Below are positions 9,677-17,821 of a DNA stretch of 64,000 bases, in pieces. Position 1 is the first letter of the stretch. Every line of letters begins with the position of its first letter. The position numbers and the translations under genes are program-made. The stretch covers positions 26,663-90,662 of the forward strand of contig CANPNZ010000005.1 in NCBI GenBank assembly GCA_947575605.1, written 5' to 3'. Under the pieces are notes generated by a model. The model saw only the letters and a program-made list of their open reading frames with translations, was not told where the DNA came from and did not search any database. Source of the DNA: an uncultured Clostridium sp. (GTDB taxonomy: Bacteria > Bacillota > Clostridia > TANB77 > CAG-508).

Positions 9677-9853
9677 ATGAAAGAATATTATTTGAAGTCT
9701 CTAAAAATGATAAAGCTACTAGATATAAGAACAGTTAAGGAATATAACAAATTATTAGAAAATTACTTGATATTGAATGTTGAAAGTTTGAAATACATAA
9801 GTCAAACAAGAAGATTTAGCGAAATAGTCAAAATAGCAAAAGAAGTCGTATAG
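9677..9853 (+). CDS. Small conserved-looking protein, 58 residues
   Basis: Begins MKEYYLKSLKMIKLL and continues with a basic helical segment (TVKEYNKLLENYLILNVESL). AAAGGAG lies nine bases before this AUG. An AUG nine bases upstream directly abuts the Shine-Dalgarno and cannot be used. It has its own promoter and a terminator overlapping its stop codon, so it is probably expressed. No family or motif recognised; no membrane segment or cysteines. Confidence 0.65.
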   Translation: MKEYYLKSLKMIKLLDIRTVKEYNKLLENYLILNVESLKYISQTRRFSEIVKIAKEVV

Positions 9854-9862
9854 GCTTCTTTT
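9840..9862 (+). terminator. Terminator overlapping the stop of the 58-residue gene
   Basis: AGAAGTC pairs with GGCTTCT around the stop codon, followed by a T tract. Confidence 0.6.
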
Positions 9863-9955
9863 CTAATTTAAATTCTTATCAAATAGGTTATATATTATGC
9901 CAAAAGGTAGAAGTTAATCTTACGAAAAAAACCGTAACTTGAAAAAAATAATACC

Positions 9956-9984
9956 TTGTAAACCTATAAAAAATCTGATATAAT
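9956..9984 (+). promoter_or_regulatory. Sigma-A promoter of gltX
   Basis: TTGTAA (9956-9961), 17-base spacer, TATAAT (9979-9984), with an extended TG. The start codon is 37 bases downstream. Confidence 0.8.
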
Positions 9985-10020
9985 AAGTCAATAACAGAGA
10001 AAAGATAGGAGAGAAAGAGC

Positions 10021-11682
10021 ATGGATTATAAAGATTTAGCAAGTTTAATATTTCCAGAGGCAAAGGAAATAGCATATTATGAAGAACAATATCCAGAAAG
10101 AAACTTAAAAGAAGGAGCGATTGTTACAAGGTTTGCACCAAGTCCAACTGGGTTTGTACATATAGGGGGATTATATCAATCCTTAATTGCTAGAAAGTTA
10201 ACGAAACAAACAGAAGGAGTATTCTTTTTAAGAGTAGAAGACACAGATCAAAAAAGAGAAGTAGAAAATGGGGTAACAGGAATTGTAAATGCCTTAAAAG
10301 ATTTTGTCATACTACCAGATGAAGGCATGATTTCTGAAACGGATCAAAAAGGAAGTTATGGACCCTATAAACAATCTTTAAGAAAAGAAATTTACCAGGC
10401 ATATAGCAAATATCTAATTGAGCAGGGAAAAGCGTACCCATGTTTTTGTACACCAAAAGAGATAGAAGGAATAAGAGCGAAACAAGAAGCAGCCAAAATT
10501 AGACCTGGATATTACGGGGCATGGGCTAAATGTAGAAACCATACAGTAGAAGAAATGGCAGAGAAGATAAAAAAGGGAGACAGCTATATTATTCGTTTTA
10601 AATCACCAGGAAGAGAAGATAGAAAAATTAAACATCATGATTTAATCAAAGGAAATGTAGATTTTCCAGAAAATGACCAAGATATTGTTATTATCAAGGC
10701 AGATGGATTACCAACCTATCATTTTGCACATGCCATAGATGATCATTTGATGAGAACAACCCATGTTATTCGTGGCGATGAGTGGCTATCATCTGTTCCC
10801 TTACATTTACAATTATTTCATGAGTTAGGTTTCAAAGCTCCTAAATATGCTCATATTGCCCCAATCATGAAAAATGATGAGGGAAATAAAAGAAAGCTAA
10901 GTAAAAGAAAAGATGCCGAAGCTGCTGTTAGCTATTATGAAGAAGAGGGGATTCCAGAAGAAGCTGTCAAAGAATATTTATTAAATATTGCTAACTCAAA
11001 TTTTGAAAATTGGAGAAGAGCGAATCCAGACAAATCAATGGATGAATTTGAACTACAATTAAATAAAATGAGTGTAAGTGGTGCTTTATTTGATATGGTT
11101 AAATTGCTAGATGTCGGAAAAACTGTTATTTCAAGAATGACAGCAGAGAAAGTTTATGAAGAAGCTAGTAAATGGGCTCAAAAACATGATGATGAATTAG
11201 TAAAAATGCTACAAGATAAAGATTATGCACTAAAGGTATTTGGTATTGAAAGAGGGAATAAGAAGCCAAGAAAAGATATTTCAAAATGGTCAGAAGTAAA
11301 AGAAAATATTGAGTATATGTATGATGATAAATTTTATGATAAAGTACAAGAATATCCTTATCAAGTGATAAATGACAAAGAAGAAATTAAAAAGATATTA
11401 ACCGTATATTTGGAGAAATATTATGATGTAGCTGATGATAAACAAACTTGGTTTGATAAGATTAAAGAATTAGCAGGAGAGATGGGCTATGCTAAAGAAG
11501 TAAAAGAGTTTAAGGCAAACCCAGACCAATATAAGGCCCATGTTGGTGATGTAAGTACCGTTCTAAGAGTGGCTTTAACGGCTAGAACGAATACACCAGA
11601 TATGTATGAGATTATGCAGATTTTAGGGAAAGATAGAATGGCAAAACGATTTGAAAAAGCAATACAGGAAATGGGGCTGTAA
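10021..11682 (+). CDS. gltX: Glutamate--tRNA ligase
   Basis: 553 residues. A class I aminoacyl-tRNA synthetase that charges tRNA-Glu. The HIGH-type motif is FAPSPTGFVHIGG near residue 40-50 and the KMSKS-type motif is KRKLSKRKD near 290. The N-terminus has about 35 residues before the catalytic core, and the C-terminal helical domain is longer than the usual ~485-residue enzymes. It could be discriminating or non-discriminating; an amidotransferase would be needed for the latter and is not in the window. Start AUG has GGAGAG upstream. The stop is two bases before the DUF951 gene. Confidence 0.95.
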   Translation: MDYKDLASLIFPEAKEIAYYEEQYPERNLKEGAIVTRFAPSPTGFVHIGGLYQSLIARKLTKQTEGVFFLRVEDTDQKREVENGVTGIVNALKDFVILPDEGMISETDQKGSYGPYKQSLRKEIYQAYSKYLIEQGKAYPCFCTPKEIEGIRAKQEAAKIRPGYYGAWAKCRNHTVEEMAEKIKKGDSYIIRFKSPGREDRKIKHHDLIKGNVDFPENDQDIVIIKADGLPTYHFAHAIDDHLMRTTHVIRGDEWLSSVPLHLQLFHELGFKAPKYAHIAPIMKNDEGNKRKLSKRKDAEAAVSYYEEEGIPEEAVKEYLLNIANSNFENWRRANPDKSMDEFELQLNKMSVSGALFDMVKLLDVGKTVISRMTAEKVYEEASKWAQKHDDELVKMLQDKDYALKVFGIERGNKKPRKDISKWSEVKENIEYMYDDKFYDKVQEYPYQVINDKEEIKKILTVYLEKYYDVADDKQTWFDKIKELAGEMGYAKEVKEFKANPDQYKAHVGDVSTVLRVALTARTNTPDMYEIMQILGKDRMAKRFEKAIQEMGL

Positions 11683-11684
11683 AA

Positions 11685-11873
11685 ATGGATTATCAAGTGG
11701 GAGATATTGTGAGAACGAAAAAACAACATCCTTGTGGAAGTAAATTATGGGAAATTACTAGAGTTGGCGTTGATTTTAAGTTGAAGTGTCAAGGTTGTGA
11801 ACATGTGATAATGCTACCAAGAGAGAAAGCTTTAAAAGCAATTACGAAGAAAATGGAAAAAGGAGAGGCATAG
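11685..11873 (+). CDS. DUF951 family protein
   Basis: 62 residues. Begins YQVGDIVRTKKQHPCGS and contains KCQGCEHVIMLPREK, the pattern of the short Bacillota DUF951 proteins. It has three Cys but no paired CxxC sites, so metal binding is unproven. It starts two bases after the gltX stop and is probably translationally coupled to it. The terminator hairpin overlaps its stop codon. Function unknown. Confidence 0.9.
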   Translation: MDYQVGDIVRTKKQHPCGSKLWEITRVGVDFKLKCQGCEHVIMLPREKALKAITKKMEKGEA

Positions 11874-11886
11874 CCTCTCCCTTTTC
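11862..11886 (+). terminator. Terminator of gltX-DUF951
   Basis: Perfect 8-bp stem GGAGAGGC/GCCTCTCC with a 3-base loop and then CTTTTT. The stem includes the stop codon. Confidence 0.9.
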
Positions 11887-11912
11887 CCCCTCTTAAAAAG
11901 TTAAATCTGTAT

Positions 11913-12245
11913 TTATCTCTTTGTTGCTCTCTTTGTTGCTCTCTTTGTTGCTCTTCTACGCTGCCGCTTCTTCAAGTGCTTTTTCTGATTTTTTGTACAT
12001 CTTTTTTTTGTATAAGAACGCTCTTTCATCTCATCAACAAAGGCTTTCTTTGAGCGAGCTTTTTGCTCGTTATGATGCCGATAGCGAGAAGTGGAGAGGT
12101 CTTTTTCTGACTCAAAATCTTCTTCTTCGTTATCGCCTTCAAAAGCTACTTTAACATCATCTTCAAGACATGCTTCATAAAAGGTGCAGTCTGATGGAGA
12201 TGGACATTCGCAAGTGTTTGCATAAATACAGTTACAATCTTTCAT
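11913..12245 (-). CDS. Cys-rich/acidic/basic low-complexity protein, unknown
   Basis: 110 residues in three zones: a Cys-rich head with six Cys in the first 26 residues (DCNCIYANTCECP), an acidic middle, and a very basic tail ending in three RATK-type repeats encoded by a 12-bp tandem repeat. A good Shine-Dalgarno (GGAGG, seven bases) and a strong promoter (12320-12348) support expression. Codon use differs from neighbours (CGC, CGG, CTC, TCC). Two in-frame CGG codons occur; reading the first as a four-base codon would end the protein about 17 codons later. The Cys head could bind metal and the tail nucleic acid (inference). Not recognised. Confidence 0.6.
   Translation of the reverse strand: MKDCNCIYANTCECPSPSDCTFYEACLEDDVKVAFEGDNEEEDFESEKDLSTSRYRHHNEQKARSKKAFVDEMKERSYTKKRCTKNQKKHLKKRQRRRATKRATKRATKR
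11917..11952. repeat. 12-bp tandem repeat, three perfect copies
   Basis: CTCTTTGTTGCT is repeated three times without mismatch. On the minus strand it encodes the ATKR repeats at the C-terminus of the 11913-12245 protein. A perfect short repeat in frame suggests length variation between strains. Confidence 0.9.
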
Positions 12246-12273
12246 ACAGTTTCCTCCAGATTTGTTTTAGTCC

Positions 12274-12289
12274 AACCAATACATTGGTT
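12274..12289. promoter_or_regulatory. Palindrome in the leader of the 12245 minus-strand gene
   Basis: AACCAATACATTGGTT is a perfect 16-base palindrome between promoter and start codon. It could be an operator for a dimeric regulator or a leader hairpin. Confidence 0.45.
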
Positions 12290-12319
12290 AGTTTGCTTGG
12301 TTATCGCGTATCTATTGTT

Positions 12320-12348
12320 ATTATAACATCAATATTAACATAAATCAA
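12320..12348 (-). promoter_or_regulatory. Sigma-A promoter of the Cys-rich gene
   Basis: On the minus strand TTGATT (12348-12343), 17-base spacer, TATAAT (12325-12320). Confidence 0.75.
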
Positions 12349-12421
12349 TATCATATGGTAAATTTATGAAAGATAAAATAAAAACGGTAAGTAACCAAAC
12401 GACAAAAAATGACATATAATA

Positions 12422-12451
12422 CAATATAGTATCAAACAAGGTACTATATTG
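12422..12451 (+). promoter_or_regulatory. Inverted repeat just before the Shine-Dalgarno of the 12466 gene
   Basis: CAATATAGTATC pairs with GGTACTATATTG and directly abuts GGAGGTG. It may be an operator or an RNA hairpin limiting ribosome access. A TATAAT lies just upstream (12415-12420). Confidence 0.45.
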
Positions 12452-12465
12452 GAGGTGACTTTAAC

Positions 12466-12744
12466 ATGGAGCCACAAGAAACCATTTATTGCTATGACAA
12501 CAGAGAAGAAAAATGTGCAAAAAGAAGAAATTGTCTAGGAATAGTAGCAATCATACTATTAACAGCATTTGTTTTTGTAATTGGGTTAATTATTGGAGCA
12601 GCTTTAGCAGCAGCAATAATTATAGCATTACCAGCAATCATTGTTTTAGCTGTAATATTAGGGTTATTGTTGATTTTAACAATTATCTTAATGTTCTGTA
12701 ACTGTAAAAAAGAGAAAAAATGCAAATGTAAATGTTGTTGTTAA
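12466..12744 (+). CDS. Small membrane protein with Cys-rich cytoplasmic ends
   Basis: 92 residues. The N-terminal 25 residues carry three Cys (YCYDNREEKCAKRRNC). A 65-residue very hydrophobic Ile/Leu/Ala stretch follows, which fits two transmembrane helices joined by LPAIIV. The tail is CNCKKEKKCKCKCCC, seven Cys in 15 residues. Strong Shine-Dalgarno GGAGGTG. Both ends would face the same side, giving a Cys/Lys cluster suited to metal binding or disulphide chemistry (inference). No family recognised. Confidence 0.7.
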   Translation: MEPQETIYCYDNREEKCAKRRNCLGIVAIILLTAFVFVIGLIIGAALAAAIIIALPAIIVLAVILGLLLILTIILMFCNCKKEKKCKCKCCC

Positions 12745-12756
12745 TAAAAAATAAAG

Positions 12757-12817
12757 GAGTTTCCAAACAGGAAAAGTTTGCGAATAGCAAATTTTTTCTG
12801 TTAGAAACTCTTTTTTT
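12757..12817. terminator. Bidirectional terminator between the 12466 gene and engB
   Basis: GAGTTTCCAAACAG pairs with CTGTTAGAAACTC over a 27-base loop and is followed by seven T on the plus strand. The two flanking genes converge here. Confidence 0.8.
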
Positions 12818-12818
12818 A

Positions 12819-13412
12819 TTACTTTGGCAAGGTTATAAAAGGTTCAATAAAATCCCAAACATCATCTTGATAAACCTTTCTTTCGGAAGAAAACGGTAAG
12901 GTAGTAATATCACCAAGAGGATTTAATTGCTTTTGTAGAGAAACGACAGCTTCATCTACTTTTGTTTTAGCAATTTTGTCGGCTTTATTGGCTAAAATTA
13001 AACAAGGCAATTGAGAGGAAATTATGTAATTATACATTAATTTGTCGTTTTCAGAAGGACTATGTCTAATATCTACTAAGAAAATAATCAAAGAAATTTC
13101 TTTTCGATGGAATAGATATTGTTCAATAAATTTTCCAACTTGTTCTTGTTCTTTTTTAGACATTTTGCTATAACCATAACCAGGTAAATCAACAAAATAG
13201 AAACAATCATCCATATTATAGAAATTGATTTGGCGAGTTTTACCTGGTTCACTACTAGTTCTGGCTAGTTTTTTTCGATTAATCATAGTATTAACAAAAC
13301 TGGATTTTCCCACATTAGATTTTCCCACCAAAACGATTTCAGGTAATCCATTAGATGGATACTGATTTGGTCGAACAGCAGAAATTTCAAACTTTGGATT
13401 TTTAATTAGCAT
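12819..13412 (-). CDS. engB: Ribosome biogenesis GTP-binding protein EngB (YsxC)
   Basis: 197 residues. An Era/Obg-type GTPase needed for 50S assembly. It shows all G motifs: G1 GKSNVGKSS, G3 DLPGYGYS, G4 NKAD, plus the family TSSEPGKTRQINF. The start is set at AUG 13412 (MLIKNPKFE), which has AAGGAG eight bases upstream. An upstream in-frame UUG lacks a site. It lies 11 bases after the serS stop and is probably co-transcribed with it. Normal length. Confidence 0.95.
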   Translation of the reverse strand: MLIKNPKFEISAVRPNQYPSNGLPEIVLVGKSNVGKSSFVNTMINRKKLARTSSEPGKTRQINFYNMDDCFYFVDLPGYGYSKMSKKEQEQVGKFIEQYLFHRKEISLIIFLVDIRHSPSENDKLMYNYIISSQLPCLILANKADKIAKTKVDEAVVSLQKQLNPLGDITTLPFSSERKVYQDDVWDFIEPFITLPK

Positions 13413-13423
13413 AATAGTTCTCC

Positions 13424-14708
13424 TTATTTGCAATTTATTGTTTCTAGTCCACCCATATAAGGTCTTAGAACTTCAGGAACAATGACACTACCATCAGGTT
13501 GATAATTGTTTTCCATGATAGAAATTAACATACGAGGAGGAGCAACGACAGTATTATTAAGGGTATGTGCGAAATAATTTCCGTTTTCACCTTTTATACG
13601 AATTCCTAATCTGCGAGCTTGGGCATCTGTTAAATTAGAACAACTGCCAACCTCGAAATATTTCTTTTGTCTTGGGCTCCAAGCTTCTACGTCACAAGAT
13701 TTTGCTTTCAAATCTGCTAAGTCTCCACTACAACATTCAAGTGTTCTAACTGGAATGTTCATACTTCTGAAAAATTCTACGGTGTATGACCACATTTTAT
13801 CGTACCATTCCCAAGATTGTTCTGGTTCGCAAACGACTATCATTTCTTGCTTTTCAAATTGATGGATTCGATAAACTCCACGTTCTTCAATTCCATGAGC
13901 TCCTTTTTCTTTCCTAAAACAAGGAGAATAAGAAGTCATGTTATAAGGTAGATTTTCTTTCTTTAAAATTTGATCTTTGAACTTACCAATCATAGAATGC
14001 TCACTGGTACCAATCAAATATAAATCTTCTCCTTCAATTTTATACATCATGGCATCCATTTCTTCAAAACTCATAACACCAGTTACGACATCAGAGCGTA
14101 TCATAAAAGGTGGAATACAATAGGTAAAGCCTTTGTTAATCATAAAATCTCTAGCATAGGTTAAAACTGCTGAATGAAGTCTTGCTACATCTCCCATCAA
14201 GTAGTAAAATCCATTTCCGAGCCACTCTTCTAGCACTATCTAAGTCAAGTCCTCCTAAAGATTCCAAGATTTCACCATGAAAGGGGATTTCATAATCTGG
14301 AACGATAGGTTCACCATATTTTTGTACTTCAACATTTTCACTATCATCTTTTCCAATAGGCACAGAATTGTGCATAATATTAGGGATTTTCATCATTCTG
14401 TTTTTGATTTCTTCTGCGTAGGTATTTTCTAATTTCTCATTTTCTTCTAATTTCTGATTGATTTCATTTACTTGTTTTTTTATTTTATCAGCTTCCTCTT
14501 TGTTGCCAGCTTGCATTAAACTACCGATTTGATTGCTTAAACTCTTTCTTTCTGCCCTTAAATTATCTCCATTTAATTTAGCTTGTCTATTTTTTACATC
14601 TAAATCAATGACTTCATCTACTAAAACAAGTTTATGGTCTTGAAATTTCTTTTTGATGTTTTCTTTTACCATGTCGGGATTTTCTCTTAAAAATTTAATA
14701 TCAATCAT
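13424..14708 (-). CDS. serS: Serine--tRNA ligase, interrupted by a +1 shift at an in-frame CGG
   Basis: 427 residues if CGGA is read as one amino acid, the normal size. The N-terminal 110 residues are the tRNA-binding coiled coil. The class II core follows, with SYSPCFRKEKGAHG as motif 2, VEAWSPRQKKYFEVGS, and PPRMLISIMENNYQ as motif 3. Frame 0 stops about 21 codons after CGG (codon 164), losing the catalytic domain. Four-base reading gives ARRVAGNGFYYLMGD, where the Gly is the invariant Gly of the SerRS A-G-[SN]-x-F motif. No second serS is in the window, and the enzyme is essential, so simple loss is implausible. Operon with engB. Confidence 0.92.
14216..14219 (-). other. Recoding site 2: CGGA read as one Gly in serS
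   Basis: In-frame codon 164 is CGG (14219-14217), followed by A. P-site codon GCT. Four-base reading restores the conserved Gly and the rest of an essential enzyme. Confidence 0.85.
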
Positions 14709-14790
14709 ATTTTTTTTCTCCTCTCATTATCTGATGACGCAATTATACTATATTTTCTAATAATTGGCAAGAAATTGGATAAAATAAGAG

Positions 14791-14821
14791 AAAGTTGCCC
14801 CAGTGGCACAATGGCAACTTT
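14791..14821 (+). promoter_or_regulatory. Hairpin ahead of the cation exchanger gene
   Basis: Perfect 9-bp stem AAAGTTGCC/GGCAACTTT. The loop CCAGTGGCACAAT resembles the CCAATGGCACA end of the REP elements, so it is probably a REP relative. It ends 13 bases before the start codon at 14835 and partly precedes the Shine-Dalgarno. Confidence 0.5.
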
Positions 14822-14834
14822 AAAGGAGAAAAAA

Positions 14835-15677
14835 ATGCTTTTTGAAATTGTAAAATTTATTTTGTATTCAGGATTAATTGTTTTAATATCAAAATATATC
14901 TTGGTAATAACACTTCGAAAGTTAGCAGAGAACTTAAATTTAAAACCTAAAACAGTAGGTAATATTGCTGGCTATGCTACTTCTGTACCAGAACTTTTAA
15001 CGATTAGTGTTTCAAGTATGAAAGGATTTATGGGGACAAGCATTTTTAATATTGTAAGTTCCAATGTTATTAATTTAATACAATATATGGCTTCTATTGT
15101 TATGAACAGAAATAAAAAAGCTTTTGCCAATAGAGCTATAAAAACAGATTTAGTACTTGTTGTTATTACAATATTAATTCCTATTATCTTAATATGGAAA
15201 AACATTGAAATCAATTTGCTTATTGTGCCTGCTTTCTTAATTTTATATGTACTATTTCAATATATCGATCATAATGTTCATAAATTGTATTTAAAAAAAG
15301 AAGATAGAGAAATAGAAAAACAAATTGAAAAAGAAGGTCTTATAGAGAAAGGCAATACAAGAAAAACCGCACTTTATATTTTGATTTTAATAGGAACAGG
15401 AATTCTATTATATGTTATAGGAGAATTGTTAGGTGATACACTTAATAATTTGTGTAATCAATTTAATGTTTCACAAGTGGTAATAGGGATTTTGCTTGGT
15501 TTTATTACAAGTATACCAGAATTGATAACCTTTTTTGAAGCACAAAAGCACTATAAAACCAAAAAAGAGGATGATATGTTAGGTGTTGTGGAAGCAACGA
15601 ATAATCTCTTGACTTCTAATGTTTTGAATTTGTTTATTATTCAAACAATGGGAGTGTTAATTTATGTAATTTTTTAA
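14835..15677 (+). CDS. Sodium/calcium exchanger-type membrane protein (CaCA family)
   Basis: 280 residues with about ten hydrophobic segments. The two inverted alpha repeats of the cation/Ca2+ exchanger fold are clear: GYATSVPELLTISVSS followed by GTSIFNIVSSNVIN, and GFITSIPELITFFEA followed by NNLLTSNVLNLF. The acidic residue in each SxPE motif forms the cation site. The start at 14835 has AAAGGAG seven bases upstream. The open frame extends back through a hairpin to 14775, which lacks a site. Probably exchanges Ca2+ or another cation against Na+ or H+. Monocistronic. Confidence 0.85.
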   Translation: MLFEIVKFILYSGLIVLISKYILVITLRKLAENLNLKPKTVGNIAGYATSVPELLTISVSSMKGFMGTSIFNIVSSNVINLIQYMASIVMNRNKKAFANRAIKTDLVLVVITILIPIILIWKNIEINLLIVPAFLILYVLFQYIDHNVHKLYLKKEDREIEKQIEKEGLIEKGNTRKTALYILILIGTGILLYVIGELLGDTLNNLCNQFNVSQVVIGILLGFITSIPELITFFEAQKHYKTKKEDDMLGVVEATNNLLTSNVLNLFIIQTMGVLIYVIF

Positions 15678-15680
15678 AAA

Positions 15681-15869
15681 TTCAAGTTTCGAGTTTTTGT
15701 AGGTGGGGTTATCCTATATAATTTTTTTACACTTTGTGTGTCGCAGCCTTCAAAATAAAAGAAAGTTTGTCGGTTGCTCCAATCGCACTCGAATAGCTCG
15801 TTTGGTCGCTTACGCAGTGCTTCAAAAATTATATAGGATAACCCCACCTACAAAAACTTGAAACTCGAA
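15681..15869. repeat. Fold-back palindromic element, copy A
   Basis: Arms of about 46 bases (15681-15727 and 15824-15869) pair almost perfectly. The central region includes GTCGGTTGCTCCAATCGC and TTTGGTCGCTTACGCAG, shared with the elements at 40817-40965 and 51606-51797. The arm sequence itself is not shared with copy C and only partly with copy B. It begins four bases after the exchanger stop codon. Confidence 0.85.
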
Positions 15870-15880
15870 TGACAAAAAGC

Positions 15881-15910
15881 TTGACAAAAAGCTATAAGAT
15901 AGTATATAAT
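15881..15910 (+). promoter_or_regulatory. Sigma-A promoter of infC-rpmI-rplT
   Basis: TTGACA (15881-15886), 18-base spacer, TATAAT (15905-15910). Confidence 0.8.
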
Positions 15911-15916
15911 ATAACA

Positions 15917-16143
15917 CGTTACAAGAAGAAGTCAAACTTCTCACCTTATCCAAATAAGGAAAAAGGTTAGAAATAAAATAAATCCAAAGTATTGTACTTT
16001 AGGGCTTTATTATTGATTTGGCTTGTAACAAAGTCAAATTTTTTAAATTGTAGGAATTTTCGACCAAAGGGAGAAAAGCTCCATACAAAATAAATATGCG
16101 TAACAACGTGAAGAATTTTTAAATTTTATGGAGGTGTTTTCAA
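15917..16143 (+). ncRNA. infC leader, probable ribosomal protein L20 leader
   Basis: GTTACAAG (15918-15925) pairs with CTTGTAAC (16022-16029), closing a structured leader that carries AAACTTCTCACCTTATCC and a hairpin around AAAGTA/TACTTT. A T tract (16039-16044) follows the closing stem. Position, TTCTCACCTT and architecture fit the L20-binding autoregulatory leader of Bacillota infC operons. L20 excess would favour termination (known mechanism, assignment by inference). Confidence 0.65.
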
Positions 16144-16659
16144 ATTAAACAAGAATTACCAATCAACAGACAAATAAGAGCAAAAGAAGTACAATTGATA
16201 GAGGATAATGGACAAAAAGCAGGCGTGATTCCATTTGAGGAAGCATTAGAAAAAGCAGAAAGCAAAAATTTAGACTTAGTGCTAGTTGCTCCTAATACCA
16301 ATCCACCAGTTTGTAAAATTATGAACTATGGAAAATACAAATTTGAGCAAGCTAAAAAAGAAAAGGAAGCCAAGAAAAAACAAAAAGTTTTTGAAATAAA
16401 AGAGTTAAGAGTAACGCCAAATATTGAAGAACATGACTTTGGTTTTAAATGTAAAAATGCAAGAAAATTTTTAACCGATGGAAACAAAGTAAAAATAACG
16501 GTTCGATTTAGAGGAAGAGAAGTCAACAATGCAAAAGCAGGAGAAGCCGTTTTAAACAGATTTAGCGAAGCTTTAGAAGAAGTAGCAACGGTTGAAAAAG
16601 CACCTAAATTGGAAGGTAGAAATATGTCTATCATATTAGCTAAAAAAGCAGATAAATAA
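16144..16659 (+). CDS. infC: Translation initiation factor IF-3, AUU start
   Basis: 171 residues. Binds the 30S subunit and proofreads start codon and initiator tRNA. Translation is set at AUU 16144, seven bases after GGAGGTG. This gives the canonical N-terminus with INRQIRAKEVQLI, which would be lost from the later UUG at 16195. AUU starts are the classic IF-3 autoregulatory device. The N- and C-domains are both complete (NPPVCKIMNYGKYKFEQ and ending in GRNMSIILAKK). First gene of infC-rpmI-rplT. Confidence 0.95.
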   Translation: MKQELPINRQIRAKEVQLIEDNGQKAGVIPFEEALEKAESKNLDLVLVAPNTNPPVCKIMNYGKYKFEQAKKEKEAKKKQKVFEIKELRVTPNIEEHDFGFKCKNARKFLTDGNKVKITVRFRGREVNNAKAGEAVLNRFSEALEEVATVEKAPKLEGRNMSIILAKKADK

Positions 16660-16703
16660 ATTATCTGTCTAATATAAAAGTAAAAACGAAAGGAGTTATC
16701 ATT

Positions 16704-16907
16704 ATGCCAAAACTAAAAACAAACAAAGCTGCTAAAAAAAGATATTCATTAACAGCCACAGGAAAAGTAAAAAGAACAAAATCAAACAGAAGACACTTAT
16801 TAGCCAATAAAACAAGTAGACAAAAAAAATCAGGAAAAATTCAAAATGCGTATGCAGACAAAACATGTGTAGAAACGATCAAAAAATTATTACCTTATGG
16901 AAATTAA
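16704..16907 (+). CDS. rpmI: 50S ribosomal protein L35
   Basis: 67 residues, strongly basic. Begins MPKLKTNKAAKKRYSLTATG and contains the family RRHLLANKTSRQKK. AAAGGAG precedes the AUG. It is co-transcribed between infC and rplT. Confidence 0.97.
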   Translation: MPKLKTNKAAKKRYSLTATGKVKRTKSNRRHLLANKTSRQKKSGKIQNAYADKTCVETIKKLLPYGN

Positions 16908-16988
16908 GAAAAGGTGAATAGGATCGTAGGGAGAAAATAAGAATCGTTTAATAGCTCCCTGTTAAATAAAAAAGGAAGGTGAAAAGAA

Positions 16989-17339
16989 ATGGCAAGAGTA
17001 AAAACAGCTAGAACAACAAGAGCAAGACATAAAAAGATATTAAAACAAGCAAAAGGATATTATGGAGCAAAAAGTTATAGATTTAGAAATGCAAACCAAG
17101 CTGTTATGAAATCTTTATCTTATGCCTATGTAGGAAGAAAAGATAAAAAAAGTAACTTTAGAAAATTATGGATTGCAAGAATTAATGCGGCAGCAAGAAT
17201 GAATGGAACAACTTATAGCAAAATGATAGCAGGACTAAAAAAAGCAAATGTTACCATCAATCGTAAAATGTTAGCAGAAATCGCTGTAACCGATCCAAAA
17301 GCATTTACAGAAATTGCAGAAGTAGCAAAAAAAGCATAA
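16989..17339 (+). CDS. rplT: 50S ribosomal protein L20
   Basis: 116 residues. Begins [20 protein letters not shown] and contains [15 protein letters not shown]. An early 50S assembly protein that also represses its own operon. A small AGGGAG/CTCCCT hairpin (16928-16960) lies between rpmI and rplT and could be a second leader element. The gene ends at a bidirectional terminator facing spoVAE. Confidence 0.97.
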   Translation: MARVKTARTTRARHKKILKQAKGYYGAKSYRFRNANQAVMKSLSYAYVGRKDKKSNFRKLWIARINAAARMNGTTYSKMIAGLKKANVTINRKMLAEIAVTDPKAFTEIAEVAKKA

Positions 17340-17356
17340 TGGATATGCTTTTTTTT
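17331..17356. terminator. Bidirectional terminator between rplT and spoVAE
   Basis: AAAGCAT/ATGCTTT stem spanning the rplT stop, with a run of T on the plus strand and of A (U on the minus strand) on the other side. The flanking genes converge. Confidence 0.8.
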
Positions 17357-17360
17357 GTAC

Positions 17361-17753
17361 TTATTGTTTTTTCATTTTAGGTTTTGAAATTAAAGAAGCC
17401 AAATAACCGAAGAATACAGCAGCAGCAATACCACCAGCAGCAGCCTTAACACCACCAGTAAAAGCACCGACTAAGCCACTTTCTCTGACTGCTTCAATAG
17501 CACCTTTAGCAAGATTATAGCCAAAACCGGTTAAAGGAACCGTAGCACCAGCGCCAGCAAAATCAACTAAGTATTGGTAAATTCCTAGACCACCAAGAAT
17601 AGCACCAGCTGTTACAAAAATAACTAATATTTTAGCAGGAGTAAGCTTAGTTTTATCAATCAATATTTGACCAATAATACAAATTACTCCACCAGTAATA
17701 AAACATTTTAATAACATCATCCAATCAAAAACATTAGCCCAATTAACATTCAT
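17361..17753 (-). CDS. spoVAE: Stage V sporulation protein AE
   Basis: 130 residues with four hydrophobic segments and the SpoVAC/SpoVAE signature (GGVICIIGQILID and FAGAGATVPLTGFG). Part of the inner-membrane SpoVA channel that moves Ca-dipicolinic acid into the forespore and out during germination. Shine-Dalgarno AGGAGG. Last gene of the minus-strand spoVAC-spoVAD-spoVAE group. It is a little longer than typical 115-residue SpoVAEb because of a basic tail. Confidence 0.9.
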   Translation of the reverse strand: MNVNWANVFDWMMLLKCFITGGVICIIGQILIDKTKLTPAKILVIFVTAGAILGGLGIYQYLVDFAGAGATVPLTGFGYNLAKGAIEAVRESGLVGAFTGGVKAAAGGIAAAVFFGYLASLISKPKMKKQ

Positions 17754-17778
17754 AAATTTTCCTCCTTTTAGGAATTTA

Positions 17779-17814
17779 GGTTGCCATTTAAACCTGGAAC
17801 CAGTGGCAACTTAA
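17779..17814 (-). repeat. REP-related hairpin between spoVAD and spoVAE
   Basis: GTTGCCA and TGGCAAC arms flank TTTAAACCTGGAACCAG. It resembles the hairpin at 14791 (shared CCAGTGGCA). It could reduce distal spoVAE expression or stabilise the upstream mRNA. Confidence 0.5.
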
Positions 17815-17821
17815 TTCTTTT

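Noticed and set aside
11917..11952. Short tandem repeat as a CRISPR-like array
   Set aside because: 12-bp units are contiguous without spacers and encode a repeat peptide.
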